Below, piece by piece: positions 52,381 through 63,131 of a DNA stretch of 64,000 bases (the first letter of the stretch is position 1; each line of letters begins with the position of its first letter). Made by a program: the position numbers and the translations under genes. The stretch comes from Scilla litardierei (taxonomy: Eukaryota > Streptophyta > Magnoliopsida > Asparagales > Asparagaceae): NCBI GenBank assembly GCA_030789695.1, contig CM061133.1, positions 91,983,248 through 92,047,247 on the forward strand. Direction: 5' to 3'. The notes under the pieces were generated by a model. That model did not search any database and had not been told where the DNA came from. It saw only the letters and a list, made by a program, of their open reading frames with translations.

Positions 52381-55146
52381 ATGTACACGAGATCCTCGAC
52401 GAACCCCGAAGAAATACTATACGATCCGGAGATCGAGCGTACATTGAGGAGGATCCGAGCGGAGAGGAGACCCGTTACGGAAGGAAATTTTATGACCCAT
52501 CCTGAGACACCCGAAGAATTGGCAGAGCGAATGGCGAGGATTATTTCCATAAGAGATAGGCTTCGGCCTACGACTTCTTCCACGACCTCGTCCATAGACA
52601 TACCGGAGTTGGCGGCCGACAAAAATTTCGAGTTGAAGACCGGATTGGTGGTTCTTATGTAACAAGATCTTTTTCATGGGAACTCCCATGAAAATCCTCA
52701 TTACCACATCCAGCTCTTCCTATCAAAGTGTGCCGCCTTCCAAATGCCGGGCGTCTCCGTAGATGCTATCAGACTGCGCCTCTTCCCTTTCACACTCAAG
52801 GACAAGGCCTTATATTAGTTGAGGATGCAAGCTGAATGAATCTTCACCACTTGGGATGAGTTGGCGAGTGCCTTCGTCGACAAATTTTACCCGCCCTCCA
52901 AGACGGTGAAGATAAGAAGTGCTCTCATGTCGTTCAAGCAAGGACCACAAGAAACTCTCTATGAAGCATGTGAGCGCTTCAAGGACTTGCAACATCAATA
53001 CCCCCATCATAGCATTGAGGACTGGGAGCTTGTCCACAGTTTTTACAATGGACTCCAACCGGGCACGAAGCAGATTATTGATGCCACCGCAAATGGAGCC
53101 ATTTTTTCAAAGACTCCCGATGAAGCTACGACCTTGCTCAAGGAGATGGCCTCGAACAACCAACAGTGGGGCGACGAGCGAGGACACTCTTCGTCTTCCT
53201 TGAAGCCGTCTAGCATTTTTGAGGCAAAGGCCGTCGCAGAGCTAGCCAACAAATTTGATTCTCTCCACAAGGTAGTAGAGAGATTGGAGAAATTCATTAC
53301 GGAGCCTCAAGGAGCCCCCTCTACATCCACGCAGAAAAATCATATGAGCGATTGGCAAGACCAATCCCAAGCCATGTACGTAAGGGGAGAGCAAGGAGAA
53401 GGAGCTTTGGAGCAAATTCAATATGTTGCGGGGAATTCCGGATATTGGGCCAATCCGGCCGCTAGATACCATCCGGGTTTCTCATATGCCAATAATGATG
53501 GTGCATTGAACCCCCCGCCTCATCAACCTCCTCAAGCTCGGGCTCCACCACCACCACAACTGAATTATCCACCAAGGGGGCCACCGCAACAAAACTTCCC
53601 ACCGAGGCAACAACTGGGACCTTATAGGCCACCCGGGTATAATCAAGGATGGAGAAATGCCAACCCTACGCAAGCTCAACCACGTCCGGATTTTGAAGCT
53701 AAGGTGGAGGAGTTTATGGCGGAACAACGAAAGAATAACTCCACATTGAAGGCGGGACAAGATTCTCTCGCCACCGTCGTCGCTCAAATTGGGGAGCAAC
53801 TTGCTTTGCTCAATAGAAACAACCAACAATTGCCGGCTCAACCCGAGCCGAATCCACGGGGCAACACCGGCCATATCAATGCGGTCCTTGCGGTTACAAC
53901 AAGAGGAGGGAAGGATACCACTCCCCCCATGACCCAAATCAAGGAACCAGTGGTGGAGAATCTACAAGAGAGCGAGCCGACAATTGAAGTTGAAAAAGAG
54001 AAGGAGCCGCAAGGGGAAGTGAAGTCTAGAGAGGAAGAACTTATTGATGAGCGCCGATTTATGCCACCGGTGCCCTTCCCTCAACGGCTAGCTAGAGCCA
54101 AGATGGAGAAACGGCTAGCCAAGTTTCTCGAGTATTTGAGAGGGGTGAGCCTCAATATCCCCTTCCTCGACGCTATAGTGGAAATCCCATCTTACGCCAA
54201 GTTCTTAAAGTACTTAATTACGGGAAGGAAGAGGAAGGAGAAGATCATGCTCGCGGAGGAAGGGACTTGGTTCACAAAGAGGGAAAAAGATCCCGCCAAA
54301 TTTAAAGATCCAGGGAGTTTCCAGATTCCTTACACTCTAGGCGGCGTCCCCCTACAAAAAGCATTGGTAGATTTAGGGGCTAGTGTTAGCCTCATGCCTC
54401 TCTCCATGTTCCGGAAGTTGAATACCGGCACGGATTTAAAGCCTACCGACATGCGGATTCAACTAGCAGACGGGCGGATTACAAGGCCGGTTGGGATCGC
54501 AGAGGACATCCCACTCCAAGTTTCGGGGGGCATATGTTTGCCATGCGATTTCGTGATAATGGACATCAAGGAGGAGGGCGATACATCGCTCATACTTGGA
54601 CGCACATTCCTCGCCACCGCCGGTGTCATCGTCGATGTGCAGGAGGGGACTCTTACCTTGAACGTCGACAACATCGAAGTGGAGCTCCATATACCGAAGG
54701 CAAAGAAGCACATGCCGTATCATGAGGAGCTAGATTACATGGACCTCCTCGATGATGTCATTGAAGAGGCGATCCCCCACTCCAACGGTGCACCCCACGA
54801 AGATAGCTTCGAAGAAGGCCTAGATTTGGCCGAGGAAGAGAACATGGAGCACTCCCCCGATATCTCCATGGCGATTGATGATGGCGACGCTGATGTCGCA
54901 AGAATACGGGAGCTCTGCAAGCTCTCGAAGTTGAGGACTCCGAAGAAAGCTCCACCGATACGACGATCGGTGTCACCGGCAAAGTCGAAGACCAGAGCAA
55001 GCTCTAGCTTAGGGGAGCCACCCCCCAACATTGCCCGTGATGAAGGGGCGCTGAGGAAGACCACACACCACCATGATCCAAATCCGAGCGGTCTTCCCGG
55101 TAAATTCGACGGGTGCATCTCATATGCACCCAACATCCCGTGCTAA
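52381..55146 (+). pseudogene. gag-pro: Gag-protease of element B, three early stops
   Basis: One frame runs from ATG 52381 to 55146 (about 921 codons) with TAA at 52660-52662, TAG at 52816-52818 and TGA at 52837-52839, all inside the Gag domain. From 52861 it is open for 761 codons. It then covers the rest of Gag, a Pro/Gln linker (about 53500-53700), and the protease with ALVDLGASVSLMPLSMF and SLILGRTFLATAGVIVD, then an acidic C-terminal part. Comparison with A gives the ancestral codons CAA, TGG and GGG/GGA at the stops. The intact downstream part suggests recent loss. Confidence 0.85.
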
Positions 55147-55192
55147 ATTAAAAATTTAAAGGGGTCGAGCTCAAGACCTTAAACGAGCGCTT

Positions 55193-55210
55193 GTCGGGAG
55201 GCAACCCGAC
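55193..55210 (+). other. Hairpin with AGGCAA loop after gag-pro, element B
   Basis: GTCGGGAGGCAACCCGAC is a perfect 6-bp stem with loop AGGCAA, 47 nt past the stop. Confidence 0.65.
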
Positions 55211-55479
55211 GGTTATCACATTATTTCTATTTTATTTTTTATTTTAGTTTTAGACTTTATTAGTGTTTTTGAGTCGTTTGCCCGAAAAATTGTGACAACG
55301 GGTCCTATTTTCTTTGACAAGAGGAGGAGAAAAGGATATCTATCATAAGGAGGATGACCGAGGCGAAGAAGAGCGCTCCAGGAATGCGCTCGAGGCTTAG
55401 GAGGAGGAAGAAACCACCTGGAGGAAGAAAAACAGAGAGTAGAGCCAAAACGAAGCCCCGAAGCAGGAAACAGAGCCTT

Positions 55480-55836
55480 ACTCGGCCGAGTACCATAGTC
55501 ACTCGGCCGAGCAAAGAAAGCCGTCCGCCCGAGTGGTGCACCAACGAGGGAAGTCTGCTGTACCCAACTCTCTGTCTTTTCTGTGATTTCAGTATAAACT
55601 GCCACTCGGCCGAGTATATTTCTTCACTCGGCCGAGTGAAACTGATACCCTCCTAGGGCGAAAATTGCCGAGTAGCTTGTGCCACTCGGCCGAATGGACT
55701 TTCTCCACTCGGCCGAGTGTGGCAAAGACACTCGGCCGAGTCGTAAGTGGCGAGGAGTTTTTAAAATCCTTTTTTCGTTACGTCACTCGTCCGAGTGACA
55801 GAGTCACTCGGCCGAGTCGTAACCACCCTATATAAG
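55480..55836 (+). promoter_or_regulatory. Internal promoter-like module of element B
   Basis: About nine CACTCGGCCGAGTG-type motifs (55480-55820) are followed by TATA box TATATAAG at 55829-55836. This is the same arrangement as in A. Confidence 0.6.
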
Positions 55837-56111
55837 AAAGTGCGGGGTCGGCGTGATTTTCAAAATACCCAAATCCCATTCTCGCCCGAGCCAGTGTGAC
55901 TTCTCAGCTCCCGCCCGCTGCGATCCGACCTCGCTTGCCCGAACACCATCGCCACCGCCCTCGCTAGCCCGACCGTCGGCGGCCGAGCGCCGACCACCGA
56001 GCGCCGATCCCCCCCACCGCCGGCGCCCATCCTCACCGCCGGCCGACCGTCGGTAACCCCTATTTCGCGTAAAATCACTTTTTCTCCCCATTTTTGACGA
56101 TCCGAGTACCA

Positions 56112-56810
56112 ATTGAGCCCCTCACCTCTCTGCTACCCGAGCGTCCACCCACCATACTTGAGAGCGGCGAGTCTTCCTTCGCTTCCGTCGTGGAGACCCT
56201 ATCCACTTTGATCTCCGCTGGGGTTTCGCCTTTTGTTCCCCACACTTCCTCCCCAACGGTCGACCCTTCTGTCTCCACCGTAGTTGTCCTCTCTGAGAGT
56301 GTCGTGACGTCTGTTCCCACGTCTGTGTCACTGACCTCTCTTGCCGTCTCGTCACCGATTTTGTCTTCCACTTCCACTGCTGCTGCTTCCACCTCACACC
56401 AGCCTGCGTCCCAGCCTCACACTGAGGCTGTGCATCCACTAGTGAGCACAACACCCTTTCCACCCATGCCTGCTGTCCCGATCACATACACTACCCGTAT
56501 CAGACAGCCCCGACCTGCTCAGCCTAGACCTGTCCGTCCCTCCGCTCCACCACCCCCTGACGCCTTAGTTCAGAGCATTCGCGCTCTTGAGGGGGCGATG
56601 AGTGGACTCAGAGGCGATTTTAGGGCTCTGTCTTCCACAGTCACCGCCATGCAGCACCGCCTCGAGTTACTTCACAACATTCACTTTTGCCTGAAGATTC
56701 TCGAGCGACTACCACGACGACCACCACCCACCCAGCAGACACGTCCACCACCACCACTACCACCCCCACCTCCGCCTCAGGACAGAGATGGTGCAGCACC
56801 ACCAGCTTAG
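56112..56810 (+). pseudogene. C-terminal remnant of ATHILA ORF-1, element B
   Basis: About 230 codons of the Ser/Thr/Pro-rich C-terminus (TSVPTSVSLTS, LVQSIRALEGAMSGLRGDF, poly-Pro end) with no ATG of its own. By comparison with A about 1.57 kb is deleted, including the N-terminus and the conserved domain. The break lies at TTGAGCC (56112-56118), a short word present at both ends of the missing segment in A (45421 and 46992). Confidence 0.75.
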
Positions 56811-58754
56811 GCACACCCTTGATGACATTGCTCCTTTTTGCCGTTATGCTGCCCATTCTCTGCTTGGTCCTGATGATTTTTGCCCACCCCTCCTCCCCTC
56901 ACTATTTTTGTCCCCGTTTTGATCATATCATTATATATCTTTTTTGGGAGAGAGGGAGAGTATTTTTGGTGACATACACATATCTGCATCACTCTTATCC
57001 TTGCATGCATCACATCCGCATCATATTTTCATTTTGTTATTTTTATTTCTTTTTATCATGCATGCATACCCACCCCCCACCCATTACACGTCTCTCGGTG
57101 TGCCACACTTCGCACATTGAGGACACTGTGCACTTTAGCTTGGGGGAGTGAGTTCTCACACTTTTTGCTTTTACCACCTTTATTTTTAGTTTTTCCTCGT
57201 TTTTTCCGCTTTTGCACCCATTTTTCATCACGTTTTTCTTTTTTTTACCATGCATCACGTTTTTCTTATTTTCCTTGTGTGCTGCATTGTAAATATCTTT
57301 GTTTTTCCTTTATCTTTATTTCTTCCATCTTTTGCTAGAGATGACTTTTCTATGATGATGATGACATGGTGTTAGCTTTTCTCTATATGCATGCTATATT
57401 TGTCGTGTCATAGTTTTTTATTTCTGATATCATATGCTATGTTCTGCTATGCATTTAGAAATAGTAACCCACTCTCTTTTGCTGTATGAAAATGGATGAA
57501 ATTCTATTATTAGCTGATGTCTGATGATTTATATGTATGTTATCGTAGAAAACTCACCAAGATTCACTCATTGATTGCTTATATCTGGAGTACTGCTTTC
57601 TTTTCTCATATCACTTCTTATTGCATGATTTGTATGCTTCACTTCAGGTTGATTGAATGTTTGCTAGCTTTGATAAATCTGGATTAGTTTACTTTTTGAG
57701 ATTAAACTGAGTAGAATATATTACCCTGCTGAAGTTGTCATGCACGTCCTATAGAGTGAGCTGAGAGATACATTTATTTCTTTCTCCACATATCTTGAAC
57801 ATTATTTCTCTATTTTATATTCATTGGTGAATCTCCCCTTAGCAATTCTATTATTGGCATCCCCCGTTATTAAATCACATGCTCCAAATTCCCCAAACCC
57901 AAAGAAAAAAATACTTGTATATCCTTCTCTTTGATTTGGGATCATTTGTGTAAATATTCTATTGAAAAAAAAAGAGAGAGAAAAAGAAAAAGAAAAAGAA
58001 AAATATTTGAGAATAAGTGAAGAAAATAGAAAAGAAGTTCGAAAACGATCCCATCTCATATCCTTTCTCTCTTTCTTCCCTCTTTTGCTTTTATTTTTGT
58101 TTTCTTTGATTTTTGGAGCTTCATAAGAAACGGGGATGTAAATATTGTTTTGTTTATGCCACCACGCTTATAGATAAGCTTGGGGGAGAGAATCCAATGA
58201 TGTGTGAGAGAGTGACTACCTGACGGTGCATGACAACCTAGGCTAAGTAATATTTTATACTCGGTGAGATTGCTAAAGTTTCACGAAATCCAGAAATCTA
58301 CGCTTAGCATTCATTTCATGAAAACCACACTTTTTCTATTCTTACTACTCTATCGTGTGATATCTCTTATACTCCTTATAGAGAGCATTCAATTGAAAAG
58401 TGTGTGATCTACGATATTGTATACCGCTTTAGATGCTTCAGACGATGTTAATCTTAGAATTATTCCATTTTTCATGCTATATTGATATTCTTGGGTTTTC
58501 TATTTCAAATGCGCAATTATACTATGATATCAAGATAAAAGTCTTGGACATGTGTTATATATTCGATGCATGCTATATGAGTAAGCAAAACCCACGTCCT
58601 GAGAAAAATGATCTAGCAACTTCCCTCTTCGTTTTCTATTTTGTTTTTCGTTTTTCATTTTCCGCCTTTCCATCATTTTCTTCTTCTTTATCCGCCGTGT
58701 TCGCTTTTTACTCATCTTCCTCGAGGACGAGTAAGAGGTAAGCTTGGGGGATTT
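56811..58754 (+). other. 3' tail of element B with three PPT-like motifs
   Basis: Non-coding and collinear with the tail of A. AGCTTGGGGGA-type tracts are at 57137-57148, 58177-58188 and 58741-58752 (the PPT). An A/G run is at 57964-58037. Confidence 0.6.
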
Positions 58755-60573
58755 TGATCACTCCGTATTTTACACCTTTTTTCTGCATATTTGCATGCCA
58801 TTTAGATCGCTCAAATCGTGTTTTTCTCGTTTATTCAACAATATTGCGATGCTTTTCACGATTTGTTGTTTTTGTTGTATTTCAGGAGATTTGGAGTGAT
58901 TCTGAGATGCACCCACTCCGGAGTGTCACCGACGAATCTCTTGAGGGGGTATTTTGCGATTGGAGAGGAGTTGAAGAAGAAAGAACGTTGTAGGAGCGAC
59001 GAGGAGGCAAAAACACGAAGAATGGGCATTTTCAGCATGCCACTCGGCCGAGTGAAGGAGTCACTCGGCCGAGCAAAGACAGCCCGCTCGGCCGGCCAGA
59101 TCGGACACGCAACAGAGCCAATATCAGCGTGCACTCGGCCGAGCATCGCCATACCACTCGGCCGAGCACCGAGTCATCCCTCGCCCGAGTGGAGCCAAGA
59201 CGACGTCATCAAAAATGTTGAACTCTCTGGAATCCGTCAGTCAGCCCCAAAGACCGACTCGGCCGAGTGACGAAGGACCGTCCGCCCGAGTGAAGAACGC
59301 CCACCGGCCGAGTGAAGAAAAGTCACTCGGCCGAGTGACTCCCGAGGAGACGACCCCCAAGACCCCCAACTCTCTGGAATCCGTCAGGGTCTCTCACTCG
59401 GCCGAGTGACATTTGTCACTCGGCCGAGTGAGCCGCGCTGCCTGTAGCGTAAACTGTAATTTTGAGGCTGCGCAGGGGCATTTTCGTCAGGGTTTTTTGG
59501 GCGATTTTGAGGGGTATTTAAACCCAGTTTTTAACCTAGTTTAGAGAGCTTTTTTTCAGAACTTTTTTGCAGCTTTTTTAGATTAACTTTTTAGGAATTA
59601 GATTTAGCTTTTAGGGAGGAGAGAAAAGTGATAATTTATTGGATGCTATTTTGTTCTTCATTGGTTTGTCTCTCTCTCCCTCAAAAACTCCATTTTTATT
59701 GATATTTTGAAATTGCTATGAATTCCATTCATTTTACTTGTGAATTTCTATTGGATTTGATTATGAATTATGAGTAGTTCCATCGTCTTAGGGCGTAGGG
59801 ATGAACCTTACGAGCCCAATTTCGAATTTGTGATGAATTGGTGAAATAATTGCTAGGATTGATTAGGGTTAGTTTGGGATTGATTTATTACGAATAGCTA
59901 GGGATTCATACCGATTGGGATTTGCAAGAGATTGGATCCCAACTCGATAGGAAGCCCTAGAAATTCGAATTGGGTTGCAATTGAATTTCTCCGGAATCGG
60001 TTTGCAAGAGATTGGAACGAAACTATGGTTTGCGATTGTAATTCTATACCAATACCCGTTTGCAAGAGATTGGACGGGTAGGAACTATCCCAACCTAGGT
60101 CGTAGCTCGAGCTTGCACGAGAGTGGGCTCGAGATACGATTGAACGATGATGTTGTTCTTCACGCTAGTTTGCCTAGGTTAGGGTTTGCAAGAGATTGGA
60201 CCCTACCCTAGGTTTGCTATAAACCGGCAATAGCGCGAGAGCGTGAGCTTGGTTCTACATTTAGTTGCAACTAGTTCACCCGAATTTCAAGTCTAGCAAT
60301 TGTGAAACCTACGAATCACAATGATGAGATACGGCAAGTAGCGGGGATTCCCTATCCCTAAGCGTCTTTATTAATTTGATATTTTCTTTCATATAATTGA
60401 ACGACTGTGACCGCGTTTCTGCGAACATTTCTCGACTTTTCCTATAGCCAGGTGATTGAAGAAGACACTGTTATTAGGCCTCCCTGTGTTCGATACCCGC
60501 TCGCCGCTACACCTTGCGCTTGCAGTAAGACGACAGTGTCGCCGCTCCGGGACGTGTATCCGAGGCGCGATCA
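58755..60573 (+). repeat. 3' LTR of element B
   Basis: 1,819 bp partner of 50324-52152, with scattered differences. Motif cluster 59038-59430, TATA-like 59515-59522. Confidence 0.85.
59905..60215 (+). other. Constant-loop hairpin array, element B 3' LTR
   Basis: Same five-hairpin arrangement as at 51484-51790. Here the fourth hairpin keeps CTCGAG on both arms. Confidence 0.65.
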
Positions 60574-61029
60574 TGCGTAAACTGCGATTTTTGAACTGCC
60601 CAGGGGCATTTTTGTCATGATTTTTAGGCGATTTTGAGGGGTATTTAAACCCAGTTTTTGCCCGAGTTTTAGAGAACTTTTTTTGATACTTTTTGCATCT
60701 TTTTAGAGAGCTTTTTAGGGAATTAGATTTAGGGCTTTTGAGAGATTAGAAAGGGGATTTTTGTTGGATGCTATTGGATTCTCATTGGTTTGTCTCTTTT
60801 CTCATTAAAAACTCCATTTTTGTTATTGATTTCTCTATTGCAATTATTTGTGCTGAATTTTCTATTGAATTTCTTATGAATTGCATGATGAATAGTGAGT
60901 AGTTTTATTGTCCTAGGGCATATGGATGAACCCTATGAACCCTATTTCTAAATTGTGATGAATTGGTGAAATTGTTGCTAGAATTGATTATGGTTAGGTT
61001 GGGATTGATAAATTACGAATAGCTAGGGA

Positions 61030-61325
61030 TTCATATTGATTGGGATTTACAAGAGATTGGGTCCCAATTGATAGGAGCCCTAGAAATTCGATTTTGATTT
61101 CCGATTGGACTTTTCTAGAATTGGTTTGCAAGAGATTGGACCAAGGCTAGGGTTTTCAATCGTAATTCTATACCCATACCCGTTTGCAAGAGATTGGACG
61201 GGTAGGAACTATCTCAATCTAGGTCGTAGCTCGAGTTTGCACGAGAGTGGGCTCGAGATACGGTTGAACTATGATGTTGATCCTAATGCTAGCGGCTTAG
61301 GTTAGGGTTTGCAAGAGATTGGGCC
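61030..61325 (+). other. Constant-loop hairpin array, element A 3' LTR
   Basis: Same arrangement as at 40921-41215. The first loop reads TTACAAGAGATTGG and the last stem ends GGGTTTGC..GGGCCCTAACC, still able to pair. Confidence 0.65.
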
Positions 61326-61689
61326 CTAACCTAGGTTTGCTATAGATCGGCAATAGCGCGAGAGCGTGAGCTTGGTTCCACATTTAGTTGCGACTAGTTC
61401 ACCTAAAATTCAAGTCTAGCAATGGCATAACCCACGAATCACAACGATGAGATACGGTTCGTAGCGGGAATTCCCTATCCCTAGGCGCTTTATTCCATTG
61501 ATATTTCTATAGATATACGAACGATTGTGACAATTTTACCCCGAACCATCCCGATAGCTAGGTGATTAGAACGAGACACTGTCATTGTCCCTCCCTGAGT
61601 TCGATACCCGCTCGCCACTTTGCCGTGCGCTTGCGGTAAGACTACGAGTCGCTCGTCCCGTGTGCGTGTGCACACCAGGGCGTCGATCA

Positions 61690-62310
61690 ATTATCCTGAT
61701 TCAATTAATGCTACATAATTTTCTATACATGTTTCTTCATTAGTTATAGTGTCGTTTTCAATCTCTTCAATATTTGTCATTTCTAGTTCATTGTCACTAT
61801 TTATTATTTCACTAAATGGGCTTTCTTCAAATACGGTTTCTTCAACTGGTTCAACTAGTTCACTTTCGTTTAGATGCCGAAGCAGACTTATAGGTGCGAT
61901 CATGAACTGGTTAAGGTCGAATGGACTCTGATGAATATCTCATATGTAATCATCTTCTTCAGTTATAACTTTAACTCTAATATCTCTCTATTCATCAAAG
62001 TATAACATCTCATCTTCTGTAATTTGTCCTTCTTTATACATTGCTATTTCTAAATTTAATAATTCACTTCGAGTTAAATCCATTTCTAATTCTTTTGGAA
62101 AAAGAATTCTATTCTCACTTGCTAATTTTGTCTCATTATGTTCAGAAACTGTTTCAAAAACTAATTCTTCTACTTCTCTAAAACTAGATTCTATGTCAAA
62201 CGTTTCAACATTAGAACTTCTTTTGTATTAGTCTGTAATCTAATTGTTAAATCTCCCCGAGCATTTGTATACATCATATGGTCTGTAGGTTGTAGTTATT
62301 GGTTTTGGTG
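61690..62310 (-). pseudogene. Endogenous pararetrovirus remnant, right half
   Basis: The minus-strand reading is acidic and Glu/Asn-rich (71 codons open at 61903-61691; upstream pieces include RILFPKELEMDLTRSELLNL and TTTYRPYDVY), with several stops. It precedes the coat-protein core now at 39777, from which it was separated by element A. It resembles the acidic N-terminal coat region of Caulimoviridae. Confidence 0.5.
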
Positions 62311-63131
62311 CTTCAAATTTGTGTTTGGTGCGTTGCACGGCCATGCCGTTTTCTAGCACGGCCGTGTCAATTGCGTGCAGTGAAAACTGAGAGCAACTTT
62401 TTAGCACGTATGGCTTTTTTGCACGGCCGTACCATCTGCATGCACAGAGAACAGAGTACCTTTTTTAGCACGTATAGTACACGAAAGACTGCATGGCCGT
62501 GCCGCTTGTAGATGGCCCAAATACGAGTTTTAGATTAGGGTTTTGATATAAAACCTAATCTAATCGGACGGCTGAGATTCCACACGCCCCATAGAGCTAT
62601 TTAAACCCCTCGTATGGTTTATTTTTGAGAGCGTGCATGCCGTCATCAATTCTCTTCTTCCTCATACATCTCGGAGCTTTGGGGCATGTTTTGGTGAGTG
62701 ATCTTCTTGAGAATTCTCTGTGAATCTCATTGTAATATTCTTCTTTTGTATCTCTCTTTTCGGGTTGAGGAATTTGGTGCGAGCTTTTGTTTTCTTCTCT
62801 TTTGGAGAGATTTGAAATCTCCATTGGGGTTGTGAGAAGAGTTTGAACTCCATGCATGGTGTTATTGGTGTTCTCATTTGTCGAAGAAGGTTGAAGGAGT
62901 AATTATATTTGATCATATTAGTGAAAACTGTCATCGGGAAGCTAGACGTAGGCTCCATTAGTGGGCTGAACCAGGGTAAACTCTGAATCGCTTGACTTTG
63001 TTGCTTTCGTGCTTTTGTTACTTTTCATCTTACTTTGTTTTTGGTTGGCTATTATGCCATTGTGGTGTACCTCTGAAAGATCGCGGCGTAGCGATTGTTG
63101 GGTAGCTATCTGCAATTTGGAAGGGGACCTT
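62311..63131 (+). repeat. Probable Ty1/copia LTR fragment
   Basis: Four or five GCACGGCCGTGC-type motifs (62330-62510) precede a foldback (arms 'ttagattagggtttt' and 'aaaacctaatctaa', 62531-62563) and TATA-like CTATTTAAA (62598-62606). Near 62945 'gacgtaggctcc..gggctgaacc' is the kind of U5 text typical of plant copia LTRs. No ORF of note. Left border not fixed. Confidence 0.45.

Larger units (their letters stand above)
50324..60573 (+). mobile_element. Athila-like element B, nested in element A
   Basis: LTRs are 50324-52152 and 58755-60573, with target duplication TGCGT at 50319-50323 and 60574-60578. It is a close relative of A with the same order of parts. Reverse transcriptase and integrase are absent, and most of the ATHILA ORF-1 domain is deleted. 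The 5' LTR begins TGATCG, the 3' LTR TGATCA. Confidence 0.9.
39778..61689 (+). mobile_element. Athila-like element A, interrupted by element B
   Basis: The 5' LTR is 39778-41580. The 3' LTR is 49630-50323 plus 60579-61689 (about 1.8 kb each). Termini are TGATCACTCC and GCGTCGATCA. The target copies GTTAT (39773-39777) and ATTAT (61690-61694) differ at one base. The interior (41581-49629) has PBS, gag-pro, hairpin, internal motif cluster with TATA, ATHILA ORF-1-type ORF and tail with PPT, but no reverse transcriptase or integrase. All ORFs are broken. Confidence 0.85.
49630..61689 (+). repeat. 3' LTR of element A, split by element B
   Basis: Pieces 49630-50323 and 60579-61689 join through the duplicated TGCGT to give an LTR of about 1.8 kb matching 39778-41580. 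Confidence 0.85.

Noticed and set aside
55853..56112. Arg/Gly-rich minus-strand ORFs near the B leader
   Set aside because: Antisense shadows of a GC-rich 5' leader. The corresponding part of A differs.
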